DNA of 64,000 nt from a candidate division BRC1 bacterium HGW-BRC1-1 (GTDB lineage Bacteria; Sumerlaeota; Sumerlaeia; Sumerlaeales; Sumerlaeaceae), in assembly GCA_002842095.1 (NCBI GenBank), contig PHCB01000003.1, positions 1 through 64,000 of the forward strand, read 5' to 3'. Shown in pieces: positions 54,986-63,235 of the stretch. The position numbers and the translations under genes are program-made. The notes beneath the pieces were generated by a model. It searched no databases. It was not told the origin of the DNA and saw only the letters and a list, made by a program, of their open reading frames with translations. Numbering within the stretch: position 1 is the stretch's first letter; every line of letters begins with the position of its first letter.

Positions 54986-57799
54986 TTAAGGTTGCGGAGT
55001 TTCGCGTGAGATCAGCATGATCCGTCGCCGACGCTTGGCCAGATGCAACGCCCGCGCCAGAACCAGCGTTACGGCGAGATAGCTGAGAAATGCGCCGAGG
55101 CGGAACGAAAACGGGTCGTAGGTCAGGGTCACGGTGCCGAGTCCGGCGGGCACAACCACTCCGCGCAGGGCCACGTTCAGCGGCAACACCGGCAGACGAT
55201 TCCCACGGGCATCGGTGGCGAGCCAGCCGGGTGCGAAATTTTCCGCCAGCGGGATGATGCCGCGTTTGTCGCCCACGTGTTTCATCACGATTCGCGAGGG
55301 TGCCCAGCTTTCCAGACGCGCCGCCTGGCTTTGCGCGCCCGCTTCCACGTCGGCCGCTTTCAGTGCGCCGGGTTCGGCCAGATAGGCCTCGGCGGCCAGT
55401 TGCGGCAGCAGCGAGGGGATCAGGTCGGGGTCTTGCACTTCCAAAATTTTCGCGTTGCTGCGTGCCCAGGGGCGGGGTTCGCCCGCCCATTTCCACACGG
55501 CTTCGGGGCCGTATTGGCCCAGCTTCTCCCACGTTCCCGCGGGTGACTGCGATGTGTAGGTGTGGGCGTAGGTGATGTCGTACAGGTTGCCGAAGGCCGG
55601 CGAGGTGGACCCCAGCATGGCGGTGAGGCGCTCGTAGCGTCCGAGCACGATGGGGTGGTAACCGGTGGGCACACCCACTTCATGCAGGATGGCATCGATC
55701 TTCAGGCCGCGCTCCTCCAGCAGACGCAGCGGGCGTTCCGGGGCATCTTTCAGGGTGGAGTAAAGTGCCTGGTTTTCCAGGAATTGGCGATAACCGGACA
55801 GGGGTTCGAGGCGGATGAAGTGCAGGCTGGCGGAGGCCAGCAGGACGATGGACAACCCGCCCAGCGCGGCGCGTGTTATGCGACGGCGGGATGACCCGAC
55901 CGGCGTGGAGAACACGGCGAGGATCAGGATGGCCGCGAGAAGGATTTCCAGCGCGGATCGCACGATAATGGCGTAGTGGTGGTGGAGCAGAAATTCTGCG
56001 CGGGTGGCAATGGTGAGGTCGACGCCGAGATTTTCGTAGGTGGCCCATGCCCCCACGAGCAGCGCGATGGCGGCTACTCCACCCAGCGACGCGGCGAGCA
56101 GTCGGCGGCGATCCGCCCGCACAGCGGCGCGACCCAGTTCATCCATGCCCAAGGCGGCAAGGGTCAGCACGCAAAAATTGGTGATGAACATGAAGGTGCC
56201 GGGTGAACGGAAACGGTTGAAGCCGGGCACCAGCGCGAAAAGGACTTTGTAGAGGGGTGTGAATTGCCCCAACCCGATGATGAGTGCCACCAGCCCGGCA
56301 GCCGCGAGGAACCATTTCATGCGGCCCCGTCGCAGGACCAGGCCGACCACGGCCAGCGCCACGATGAGGGCACCGAGGTAATCGCTCACGATGCGCTCGC
56401 CCCACGCGCCGTAATACGGCACCGCCGAGCCGCGCACGCTGTCGCCGCGCATGCGGGGAACGATGTACTCGGCAATCTCGCCGGGGGGGTACGACGTTTC
56501 AACGGCCTCGGTGAAGGAGACGCCATCCGCACGATTGGAGATGCCACTCATTTCCATGCCCGGGAACATCTGCATTCCGGCGAAGAAAAAGCCCAGTGTG
56601 AGGGCGGCAACAAAGAGCACGCCACGGATGGATGCCCGCAGGAGGGTCTGGTGGGCGATGGGCGGGGTTGTGGTGGTGGAGGACGACGCGATCATCGCCA
56701 TGCGACGGCGGCGGGCGTCCCACACTTGCGCCCCGGCCGCTGCGGCGGTGTAGGCTGCGCAGAGAATAATGGTGGCGTAGGCAATCTGCGTGTGGCTTGC
56801 GAGAAACTGCATGGCGATGGCCACGGCCAGCAGCAGCGCTCCGCGTCGGGCGTGGGGGGGCGGCAGGGCATCGCGCCAGGAAACACGCGTGGGGGGAGGT
56901 GCGCCGGGGCGTCGGCGGATAATAATGCGCGTGGCACCCAGGGCCAGCGGCACCCAGGCCAGGGCCATCATTTTTTGCAGATGGCCCGCGTAGGTAAGCG
57001 TGAGGAAATGGCCCGACAGCGCCATGGCAGTTCCCCCCCAAAAGGCCGTGGCGGCCCCGCAATGAAGGTTCCGCCGCAGCCACCACCAGAACAACCCTCC
57101 GGCGGCCCAGACCGCCGCCACGTATTGCAGCGTGAAAGCGGTGTTGTGGGGAAACAGAAAATAGAAAAGTTGAGACGGATAAAACGGACACAGCGCAAAT
57201 GATGCGATGAACGGCGTGCCGCAGAAAAGATACGGACACCACAGGGGCAGGCGTCCGGCGTTCAGGATGGAGTCCCATCCATACAGGTGCATGATGTAGT
57301 CGTGGGAATAGGTGTCGGTGCCGAAGAGAAACCAGTTGTCGCCCAGGGCGCGTCCGAAGAGCAGCAGCGGCAGCAGCAAAAACCAGAGGGGGACGAGCGC
57401 GGCCTTCACCCGGGGTGCCGCAGGGTGCGCGAGGAGTTTCGTTGCATGCGCGGTGAGGGAATCAAAAAAAAGTGATGTGGCGGCCGGCGCGATGGCAGCC
57501 GAGGACGCAGCCGGTATGCCCGATGTGGGCGGCATGGCGGTGGCCTGCGGGGAGGCCGGAGTTGCGGGTCTGGGCGTACGCGATTGTTTGGGCGGGGCGG
57601 ACGGTTTATCGGCGGAAGCAGGAGCAGCCCTGGGCGCTTTTTTTTCTGCGGCAGTCTGCGCGGCCAGTTGCGCGGCGTGGGCCTCGGCCTGCTCGGCTAC
57701 GGCGCGGTCAAAGGCGCGGGCCTTTTCATTGGGCAGAGAAACAGCCTTGGTGCCCAGCGGCGGGGTCGGGGGAATGTCATCGGGTTCGGTGGGTTTCAT
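54986..57799 (-). CDS. YfhO-like multi-pass membrane protein with long Ala/Pro-rich N-terminal extension
   Basis: Encodes 937 residues. The first 130 or so are low-complexity (Ala, Pro, Lys, Thr). Then follow about a dozen membrane helices with the YfhO/GT-C features FLFGTDTYSHDYIMHLYGWD, LPLWCPYLFCGTPF and FPHNTAFTLQYV. The last 250 residues form a soluble domain (AGTWEKLGQYGPEAVWKWAG, VPAGLGTVTLTYDPFSFRLG), then a final helix. YfhO proteins are linked to glycosylation of teichoic acids or polymers. Here it may modify a surface polymer; the donor and acceptor are unknown. ATG 57799 is 6 bases after an in-frame GTG. It is divergent from the solute-binding lipoprotein gene. Confidence 0.88.
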   Translation of the reverse strand: MKPTEPDDIPPTPPLGTKAVSLPNEKARAFDRAVAEQAEAHAAQLAAQTAAEKKAPRAAPASADKPSAPPKQSRTPRPATPASPQATAMPPTSGIPAASSAAIAPAATSLFFDSLTAHATKLLAHPAAPRVKAALVPLWFLLLPLLLFGRALGDNWFLFGTDTYSHDYIMHLYGWDSILNAGRLPLWCPYLFCGTPFIASFALCPFYPSQLFYFLFPHNTAFTLQYVAAVWAAGGLFWWWLRRNLHCGAATAFWGGTAMALSGHFLTLTYAGHLQKMMALAWVPLALGATRIIIRRRPGAPPPTRVSWRDALPPPHARRGALLLAVAIAMQFLASHTQIAYATIILCAAYTAAAAGAQVWDARRRRMAMIASSSTTTTPPIAHQTLLRASIRGVLFVAALTLGFFFAGMQMFPGMEMSGISNRADGVSFTEAVETSYPPGEIAEYIVPRMRGDSVRGSAVPYYGAWGERIVSDYLGALIVALAVVGLVLRRGRMKWFLAAAGLVALIIGLGQFTPLYKVLFALVPGFNRFRSPGTFMFITNFCVLTLAALGMDELGRAAVRADRRRLLAASLGGVAAIALLVGAWATYENLGVDLTIATRAEFLLHHHYAIIVRSALEILLAAILILAVFSTPVGSSRRRITRAALGGLSIVLLASASLHFIRLEPLSGYRQFLENQALYSTLKDAPERPLRLLEERGLKIDAILHEVGVPTGYHPIVLGRYERLTAMLGSTSPAFGNLYDITYAHTYTSQSPAGTWEKLGQYGPEAVWKWAGEPRPWARSNAKILEVQDPDLIPSLLPQLAAEAYLAEPGALKAADVEAGAQSQAARLESWAPSRIVMKHVGDKRGIIPLAENFAPGWLATDARGNRLPVLPLNVALRGVVVPAGLGTVTLTYDPFSFRLGAFLSYLAVTLVLARALHLAKRRRRIMLISRETPQP

Positions 57800-57936
57800 G
57801 GACACAAAAGGAAACCGACACCAAGCGCGGGTCCGTGTTCAAGCACTACCACAGGTTTTTGGGTGGGTTCATCATCGGGGGCACCCGTCGCAGCCGGACG
57901 CCTTTCCCCCAAACAACCGGTTTCTCTGCCCCCCGC

Positions 57937-58024
57937 GATTGGGCGAACACATAGGTTCGCCCCTACGATGTCGGGTCATTGGTGTTCCGGAGGAACTGTA
58001 GGGGCGGACCTATGTGTCCGCCCT
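57937..58024. repeat. Inverted pair of palindromic dispersed repeats (GGGCGAAC...GTTCGCCC)
   Basis: Copy 2 at 57937-57968 reads GATTGGGCGAACACATAGG then TTCGCCCCTACG. Copy 3 at 57998-58023 is in the reverse orientation (GTAGGGGCGGACC then TATGTGTCCGCCC). The copies differ at two symmetric bases and can form a 26-bp stem. They fill most of the 310-base gap between two divergent genes; no gene is present there. Confidence 0.88.
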
Positions 58025-58109
58025 GCGCGTCCGCCCTCCGCCTCTCGTTATTATTGATATTCCTCCCCGACCCACGTGAGGTGGCTTCACTTGCAGGGAG
58101 GTTTTGGTC

Positions 58110-59540
58110 ATGGCGAAATGGTGGTTTGTGGTCCTCTGCGCGCTCGGCGCAGGCTTGTTCGCGGGGTGCAGCAGCGCCGAACAAAAGACTCATGACGGCG
58201 ACGTGACCATCGAGTTCTGGGATTTTCCCCATCTGCCCGAGACCAACGCCTATCTGGCCGAGGCCATGAAAAGTTTCGAGCACGAGAATCCCGCCGTGAA
58301 GATTCGCTACACGCGCCTCCCCTGGCAGGACGGCCAGCAGAAGGTCATTCTGTCGGTGAACAGCGGCGGCTGGCCCGACGTTTGCGGCCAGGTGGGGGTC
58401 AGCACCTCCTTCATCGCGCAGGATGTGCTCGAGCCCATGAACGAATACCTGGCACCCATCCGCGACGATTTTCATCCGTCCATCATCGATGCAGTTACCT
58501 ACGAGGGGACGATATACGCCGTGCCGTGGTACAAGGCGTGCTACGTCATGCTGCTCAATCTCGACGTGTTCGATCACCTCGGCGTGAAGCCGCCGGAGAA
58601 TGGACGCTGGTCGTGGGACGAGTTTCTCGTGGCCATGAAAGCTCTCACCAAATACGAGACCCCCGATGGCGTTTTGCACGATGGACCCCTGCCGCCGGGG
58701 TCGTTGATCAATGCGAAATTATATCACGGTCTCGTGACCAACCTCGGGCCCATGGAGTACGAGGCGTATTCCATCATCTTCAACGCGGGCGGGCGCATCC
58801 TGCGCAAGATGGCCGACGGGTCCATTGTGTCGGGCATTACCGATCCGGAATTTATCAGGGGTGTAACCCGCCTGGCGGACCTCGAATATGTGCACCGCGT
58901 GACGGTGCCGGGCATGGGGGCGATGACGCAGGAGCAAAGCTGGAACGTGTGGCGCGACACGCGTCGCGTGGGGGCGACCATTCAGGGGGCGTGGTGCATC
59001 GCGGCGGTGAAGCGTTACAACGAGGAAGTCGAGCGCACTAACGTCCGCAAGCGTGCCGAGGGGCGCGAAAGCGAAGTGGCGCAACCCATCCGGGTCGCCA
59101 TCGCCGCGCCGCCGTCGAACGATGCCAACACCACGCCGGTGCTGGGCAGCACGGGGCTGGGGACGTATGTGGTTTTTCGCCAGAAAGACAAGGCCAAGCG
59201 CGACCTGTGCGCGAAGTTTGTGCGCCACCTCATCGAGGGTGAGGGGCAGAAGGTGCTGCGTTTCGAGAACGTGTATCCGAGCCTGAAAAGCGCGGGGAAT
59301 CCGTATGCGGGCGACCCGATGCTGGAGTCGGTGTTCGCGCTGTTCCCCGAGGGAGTGCTGGCTCCGCTGCTGCCGGGAGGCGAGCGGGTTGATCGCGTGT
59401 TGCAGCAGGAGATTCAAAAAGCGTTGTTGCGCGACCCCTCCACGGGGGGAGCCCAGGCCACGCCAGCGCAGGCGTGCGAGGCCGCTGACAGCAAGGTGGA
59501 AGCGATCATCGAACGGGCGAAGCGGCGCTTCGGGAACTAA
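58110..59540 (+). CDS. Sugar-type ABC solute-binding lipoprotein without adjacent permeases
   Basis: Encodes 476 residues. The lipoprotein signal ends in LFAGC (Cys at about 20). The family-1 solute-binding fold is clear: TIEFWDFPHLPETNAYL, VKIRYTRLPWQDGQQK, GGWPDVCGQVG, YAVPWYKACYVMLLN and WSWDEFLVAMKAL. It would capture a sugar or oligosaccharide in the periplasm for an ABC importer. No permease or ATPase gene is near: downstream is an opposite-strand hydrolase overlapping the stop. GGGAGG lies 8 bases before ATG 58110. The ligand is unknown. Confidence 0.92.
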   Translation: MAKWWFVVLCALGAGLFAGCSSAEQKTHDGDVTIEFWDFPHLPETNAYLAEAMKSFEHENPAVKIRYTRLPWQDGQQKVILSVNSGGWPDVCGQVGVSTSFIAQDVLEPMNEYLAPIRDDFHPSIIDAVTYEGTIYAVPWYKACYVMLLNLDVFDHLGVKPPENGRWSWDEFLVAMKALTKYETPDGVLHDGPLPPGSLINAKLYHGLVTNLGPMEYEAYSIIFNAGGRILRKMADGSIVSGITDPEFIRGVTRLADLEYVHRVTVPGMGAMTQEQSWNVWRDTRRVGATIQGAWCIAAVKRYNEEVERTNVRKRAEGRESEVAQPIRVAIAAPPSNDANTTPVLGSTGLGTYVVFRQKDKAKRDLCAKFVRHLIEGEGQKVLRFENVYPSLKSAGNPYAGDPMLESVFALFPEGVLAPLLPGGERVDRVLQQEIQKALLRDPSTGGAQATPAQACEAADSKVEAIIERAKRRFGN

Positions 59541-60328
59541 ACGTCGAAGGACAATCCGTCGTAGGCCAGGGCTATGCCGGGCGGCAGCGTTGCGTTGGTG
59601 GCGTCGTGGTCAAGGTCGTGGCACATGTGGATGAACCAGGTCTGCCGTGCGCCGATACGCTTGGCGACCTCCACGGATTCCGAGATGCACATGTGGGTCG
59701 GGTGGGGGCGGCGGCGCAGCGCGCTGGTCACCAGAACTTCGACGCCTTCGAGGGCCGCGAAGGTTTCCTCAGGGATGCGGCTCACGTCGGTAAGGTAAGC
59801 GAAGCGCCCGATGCGGAACCCAAGGATGGGCAGCGTGCCGTGGAAAATTGTGAGGGGCCGCACCGCCACGCCTTCGAGCACGAGATCCGTGTCGGCCTCG
59901 ATGGGATGCAGCGTGAGCTGTGGCACACCGCCACCGGGCGGGGCGGGGCGGAAACAATAGGCGAAGCGGGCGCGAAGGTCGTCGAGGGAGTCCGACTGTC
60001 CGTAAACATTGATCGCGTGTCGATGCACCATGTTGTAAGCGCGCAGATCATCCATGCCGTTCACGTGGTCGGCGTGGGTGTGGGTCAGCAGCACCATGTC
60101 CACATCGGTGATATGGTTGGCGATGGCCTGAGTGCGCAGGTCGGTGCCGCAATCGATGAGTATGCGCCTGCCGCAAGTTTCGATGTAGGCGCAGCAGCGC
60201 ATGCGCTTGTTGTGCGGGTCGGTGCTGAGGCACACATCGCAGGTGCAGCCGAGGGTCGGCACGCCCGCGGAGGTTCCGGTGCCGAGAAGGACGACTCGCA
60301 GGTCGGGGCCGGTGGATGGCGTCGTCAT
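59537..60328 (-). CDS. MBL-fold metal-dependent hydrolase, PhnP-like
   Basis: Encodes 263 residues. Starts VVLLGTGTSAGVPTLGC, then CTCDVC (cysteines typical of a structural zinc in PhnP relatives) and IDCGTDLR. The metal motif is LTHTHADHVNGMDDLR, with further His in THMCISE and MCHDLDHD. PhnP cleaves cyclic phosphodiesters; this relative may do so, but no phn gene is near. ATG 60328 is preferred to a longer frame from 60493 that overlaps the divergent gene. The stop overlaps the stop of the solute-binding protein gene. Confidence 0.92.
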   Translation of the reverse strand: MTTPSTGPDLRVVLLGTGTSAGVPTLGCTCDVCLSTDPHNKRMRCCAYIETCGRRILIDCGTDLRTQAIANHITDVDMVLLTHTHADHVNGMDDLRAYNMVHRHAINVYGQSDSLDDLRARFAYCFRPAPPGGGVPQLTLHPIEADTDLVLEGVAVRPLTIFHGTLPILGFRIGRFAYLTDVSRIPEETFAALEGVEVLVTSALRRRPHPTHMCISESVEVAKRIGARQTWFIHMCHDLDHDATNATLPPGIALAYDGLSFDV

Positions 60329-60424
60329 GGTGCGGGGAGCAAACCCGCTGTGGCGGGCAACCTTCAACAACAAACCGCAAGCTATGATGTTGACGCGGCG
60401 GGCGGGGCGCGTTGGGATGGGGCG

Positions 60425-61228
60425 ATGGTGAGTGACGAGCAGACGACGGAAAATGCGCCCCCCGCGGATCGACTGCGGGGAAATGCTGCGCATTACACCC
60501 GCGACGCGGCGGAGTACGACTATGCGCCGTCGGTGGATTCGGAACTGGGTCAGATAGAACTGCGCCGCGCGCAGCTACTGCTGCGTCTGGCGGGGCTGGA
60601 CCAGCCCGCGCCCGCGGGCGAGAACCAAGGTCTCGTGGCGGATTTCGGAATCGGTGGCGGCCAACTGGCGGCCATGATGGCCGAGCTTGGTTGGCGACCC
60701 CTGGGGCTGGACATCGCCTGGCACAACTGTGCGCGGGCGCGATCGGAGCGGCAGGCGTTGGGTGATGGAAAATCCGGCGCGCGCTTTTCGGCGGCAGATT
60801 TGTATGCGCTGCCGCTGCCCGACGGCTGCGTGAAAGCGGGAGTGGTCAGTGAGGTTCTGGAGCATCTGGAAGAGCCCGGAGCGGCGGTGAAGGAACTGGG
60901 GCGGGTGTTGCAGCCGGGCGGGGTGCTCGTGGCCAGTTGTCCCTACCGCGAGAAATTGGTGTGGCATTTGTGCATCCATTGCAATCAACCGACGCCGGCC
61001 AACGCCCATTTGCATTCGGTGAGTGAATCGAAGATGGCGGGCTGGATGCGCGATGCGGGTCTGGAGCCGGGGCGCGCGGTTTTCTTCAACCACAAGGCAC
61101 TGGTGGCCATGCGCTGGAACCGTCGCGTGCGGCGACTGCCGTATGGTTTATGGCGCGCCGGCGAGGCGGCGGCACTGGCGTTGTGGCGCAAACCGTACCA
61201 TTTCGCCATGGTGGGCGTGAAAAAGTGA
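60425..61228 (+). CDS. Class I SAM-dependent methyltransferase
   Basis: Encodes 267 residues. Motif I VADFGIGGGQLAAMM, acidic residue at the end of beta-2 (LGLDIAWHNC), SAADLYALPLPDG and the post-motif VVSEVLEHLEEPGAAV followed by RVLQPGGVLVASCPYREK define a type-11 methyltransferase. The C-terminal part has CIHCNQPTPANAHLH, which could bind metal or substrate. The acceptor is unknown; the fold is common for quinone or small-molecule methylation. ATG 60425 follows an unclear ribosome site; GTG 60428 is equivalent. It is divergent from the MBL gene, 96 bases apart. Confidence 0.88.
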   Translation: MVSDEQTTENAPPADRLRGNAAHYTRDAAEYDYAPSVDSELGQIELRRAQLLLRLAGLDQPAPAGENQGLVADFGIGGGQLAAMMAELGWRPLGLDIAWHNCARARSERQALGDGKSGARFSAADLYALPLPDGCVKAGVVSEVLEHLEEPGAAVKELGRVLQPGGVLVASCPYREKLVWHLCIHCNQPTPANAHLHSVSESKMAGWMRDAGLEPGRAVFFNHKALVAMRWNRRVRRLPYGLWRAGEAAALALWRKPYHFAMVGVKK

Positions 61229-61329
61229 TTTGTCGCGAAAGCGCATTTATGTTTGATTCCCTGCTCTGATTTCCCAGAAATGGCGGATGTGACGGGGGGC
61301 ATGTTGCACGGGAAGCAGGAAGGACGATT

Positions 61330-62367
61330 ATGGCCAAGCTCATCCTGATAGAGAACGGCACTGCCACGGAGGTTCCTCTGAGTCAGGAACTGACGATTGG
61401 CCGCGCCTATTCGAACCTGTTGCGTCTCGAAGGGGACGAGATTTCGCGGGTGCATTGCATCCTGTATCGGCGCGGTGAGGAAACTGTGCTGCGCGATCTG
61501 GACAGCAAAAACGGCGTGTTGGTCAATGGCACGAAAACCGGAAATTTCGCCCTGTCGCAGGGCGACGTGATTCAGGTGGGCAAGTACGTGATGTTGTTTG
61601 ATCCGCCGTCGCAGGATGTGGTGGACGAGTTTCTGGTGCGCTACGATGTTTCACCGTCGCGACCCGTGGAGGCCGCGCGTCCGGGCATGGGCGGGTCGGC
61701 GGTGGGCGCGGCGGCGGTGCCGGTGGCGGGCGCACAGGCGTATGTGCCGGACGGCGCAACTTCGGATGCCGACATGACGCTGCACACGTTCCGTTCGGAT
61801 TCCATGACGCCCATCACGTTTTCTCCGGCGGAAATTGAAGGGATGGCAGACACCCAGTTTGCACGGCACAACGAGGAATTCACCGCCGAGTTGATGCGTC
61901 TCATGCGGCAATTGACCGTGGCGGTTTCGGGCGATGAGGACGAGGGCGACGATGCGGTGTATACGCGGTTTGCCAATGCCCTCATGGTGGCCACGGGGGC
62001 CGAGCGCGCCGTGGTGGTGCTGAAGGATGAAACCGGCGACACGTTGCGGCTGGGGACGGTCCTCCCATGCGACCAGGATGTGTCGGTGAATCGTGTGGTT
62101 TTGAAAGCCGTGTTGCGCGAGCACAAGGCTGTGCTGTGCAACGATGCCGAGGGCGATCCGCGGTTTCTGCAAACTGAGACGGTGCGCAAGGAAAACATCG
62201 GGAGTCTGGCGGCGTATCCGTTGATGCGCGGGGACGTGGCGTGGGGTTTGATTTATCTGGATGTGCAGGGCCGCAAAGGTGCGTTTCGGCGCGACCAGTT
62301 GTTGCTGATGCACTTCGCCGCAAGGTTGCTGAGCCTGTTGCATCTGGGGCAGAAATCGAAGGCGTAG
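61330..62367 (+). CDS. FHA-GAF domain protein
   Basis: Encodes 345 residues. The FHA domain at about 1-95 has LTIGRAYSNLLRL, ISRVHCILYR and DLDSKNGVLVNG, the usual phosphothreonine-binding loops. A Gly/Ala-rich linker follows, then a GAF domain (about 205-335): MVATGAERAVVVLKDET, AVLCNDAEGDPRF, SLAAYPLMRGDVAWGLIYLD. It has no catalytic domain, so it should read phospho-Thr marks and a small ligand or act as an adaptor. The Ser/Thr kinase fusion at 41-45 kb is the only Hanks kinase in the window, but no direct link is shown. AGGAAGGA lies just upstream of the ATG. Confidence 0.93.
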   Translation: MAKLILIENGTATEVPLSQELTIGRAYSNLLRLEGDEISRVHCILYRRGEETVLRDLDSKNGVLVNGTKTGNFALSQGDVIQVGKYVMLFDPPSQDVVDEFLVRYDVSPSRPVEAARPGMGGSAVGAAAVPVAGAQAYVPDGATSDADMTLHTFRSDSMTPITFSPAEIEGMADTQFARHNEEFTAELMRLMRQLTVAVSGDEDEGDDAVYTRFANALMVATGAERAVVVLKDETGDTLRLGTVLPCDQDVSVNRVVLKAVLREHKAVLCNDAEGDPRFLQTETVRKENIGSLAAYPLMRGDVAWGLIYLDVQGRKGAFRRDQLLLMHFAARLLSLLHLGQKSKA

Positions 62368-62383
62368 TGGGCGGCGGGGAGTG

Positions 62384-62419
62384 ATGGGAGTAATGGGACT
62401 GATGGGACTTATAGGACCT
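62384..62419 (+). repeat. Degenerate 9-bp repeat array (variant ATGGGACTN)
   Basis: Units ATGGGAGTA, ATGGGACTG, ATGGGACTT and ATAGGACCT. The same 9-bp period as the ATGGACNNN arrays but with an extra G and fewer variable bases. It lies between the FHA-GAF and FKBP genes. Confidence 0.75.
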
Positions 62420-62534
62420 GTATGAGCTATGGGTGACGCAGCTTTAACAGGCCACCGAAAAAGTTTCTCCTTTGCGGGTGTATTGGAACTTCCGGCGGTG
62501 TAGGCCGCTCAATTATTAAGTGAGGAACTAATCA

Positions 62535-62996
62535 ATGAAGTCACAAAACCTGTTCCGCGCGCTGGCGTTTGTTGTCTGCGTGGCTCCCGGTGCGGTGTTT
62601 GCCGCAGAAACTTCCGCGACAGCCCCCATGGGCGCTGCTGAAACAACCATGACGCAGGTCGTGAAAACTAAGGGCGGCACCATCGTGGAAGACACCGTGG
62701 TGGGCAAGGGCGCCGAGGCCAAAGTCGGCTCCATGGTGAAGGTGCATTACAAAGGCACGCTGAAGGACGGCACCGTTTTTGATTCGTCGTACAAGCGCGG
62801 TGAGCCGATCGAACTGAAGCTTGGTTCGGGCATGGTCATCAAGGGCTGGGACGAAGGCATCGTGGGAATGAAGGTCGGCGGCAAGCGCACGCTGACGATT
62901 CCTTATTCGCAGGCCTACGGCGAAGCCGGCCGTCCGCCGGTGATTCCGCAGAAGGCAGATCTGATTTTTGAAACGGAACTTGTGGAAGTAAAATAA
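62535..62996 (+). CDS. Exported FKBP-type peptidyl-prolyl isomerase
   Basis: Encodes 153 residues. Signal peptide LFRALAFVVCVAPGAVFAAE is followed by a short linker and one FKBP domain: KVGSMVKVHYKGTLKDG, TVFDSSYKRGEP, IKGWDEGIVGMKVGGKR, LTIPYSQAYGEAG. It would isomerise X-Pro bonds in the periplasm, alongside the parvulin at 19.6-21.6 kb. GAGGA lies about 10 bases before the ATG. Length fits small secreted FKBPs. A large hairpin follows at 63026. Confidence 0.95.
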   Translation: MKSQNLFRALAFVVCVAPGAVFAAETSATAPMGAAETTMTQVVKTKGGTIVEDTVVGKGAEAKVGSMVKVHYKGTLKDGTVFDSSYKRGEPIELKLGSGMVIKGWDEGIVGMKVGGKRTLTIPYSQAYGEAGRPPVIPQKADLIFETELVEVK

Positions 62997-63025
62997 CGCG
63001 GTCGGCTCCTCCGGGGTCGTTCGCC

Positions 63026-63073
63026 GGCGGGCAGACACGCTGGGGCTTCGGCCCGGTGCGGTGTCTGTCCGCC
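63026..63073 (+). terminator. Large hairpin with TTCG tetraloop after the FKBP gene
   Basis: The outer stem 63026-63038 pairs with 63061-63073 (13 bp, one wobble). Inside, GGGC-TTCG-GCCC forms an inner stem at 63043-63054. There is no T-run, so it may stop transcription with Rho or stabilise the mRNA end. Confidence 0.6.
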
Positions 63074-63235
63074 GCCATCGTCTGTGCTTCCGCCTTGGGC
63101 TTGACAGTCACCGGGTGTTTGGACGCTGGATGCTTGTTTGACTTGAATCGTGCGGCCGTTTCTCGCGGGATGCCTCCTTGGCATGCCGGCGCGGGGCGAT
63201 TCCGTGCGGTATAGCCGCGCGGTGGCAGGAGCTTG

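Noticed and set aside
63061-63130. Sigma-70 promoter with TTGACA near 63103 for the ExeA-like gene
   Set aside because: No acceptable -10 box at 16-18 bases; the TTGACA alone is not enough.
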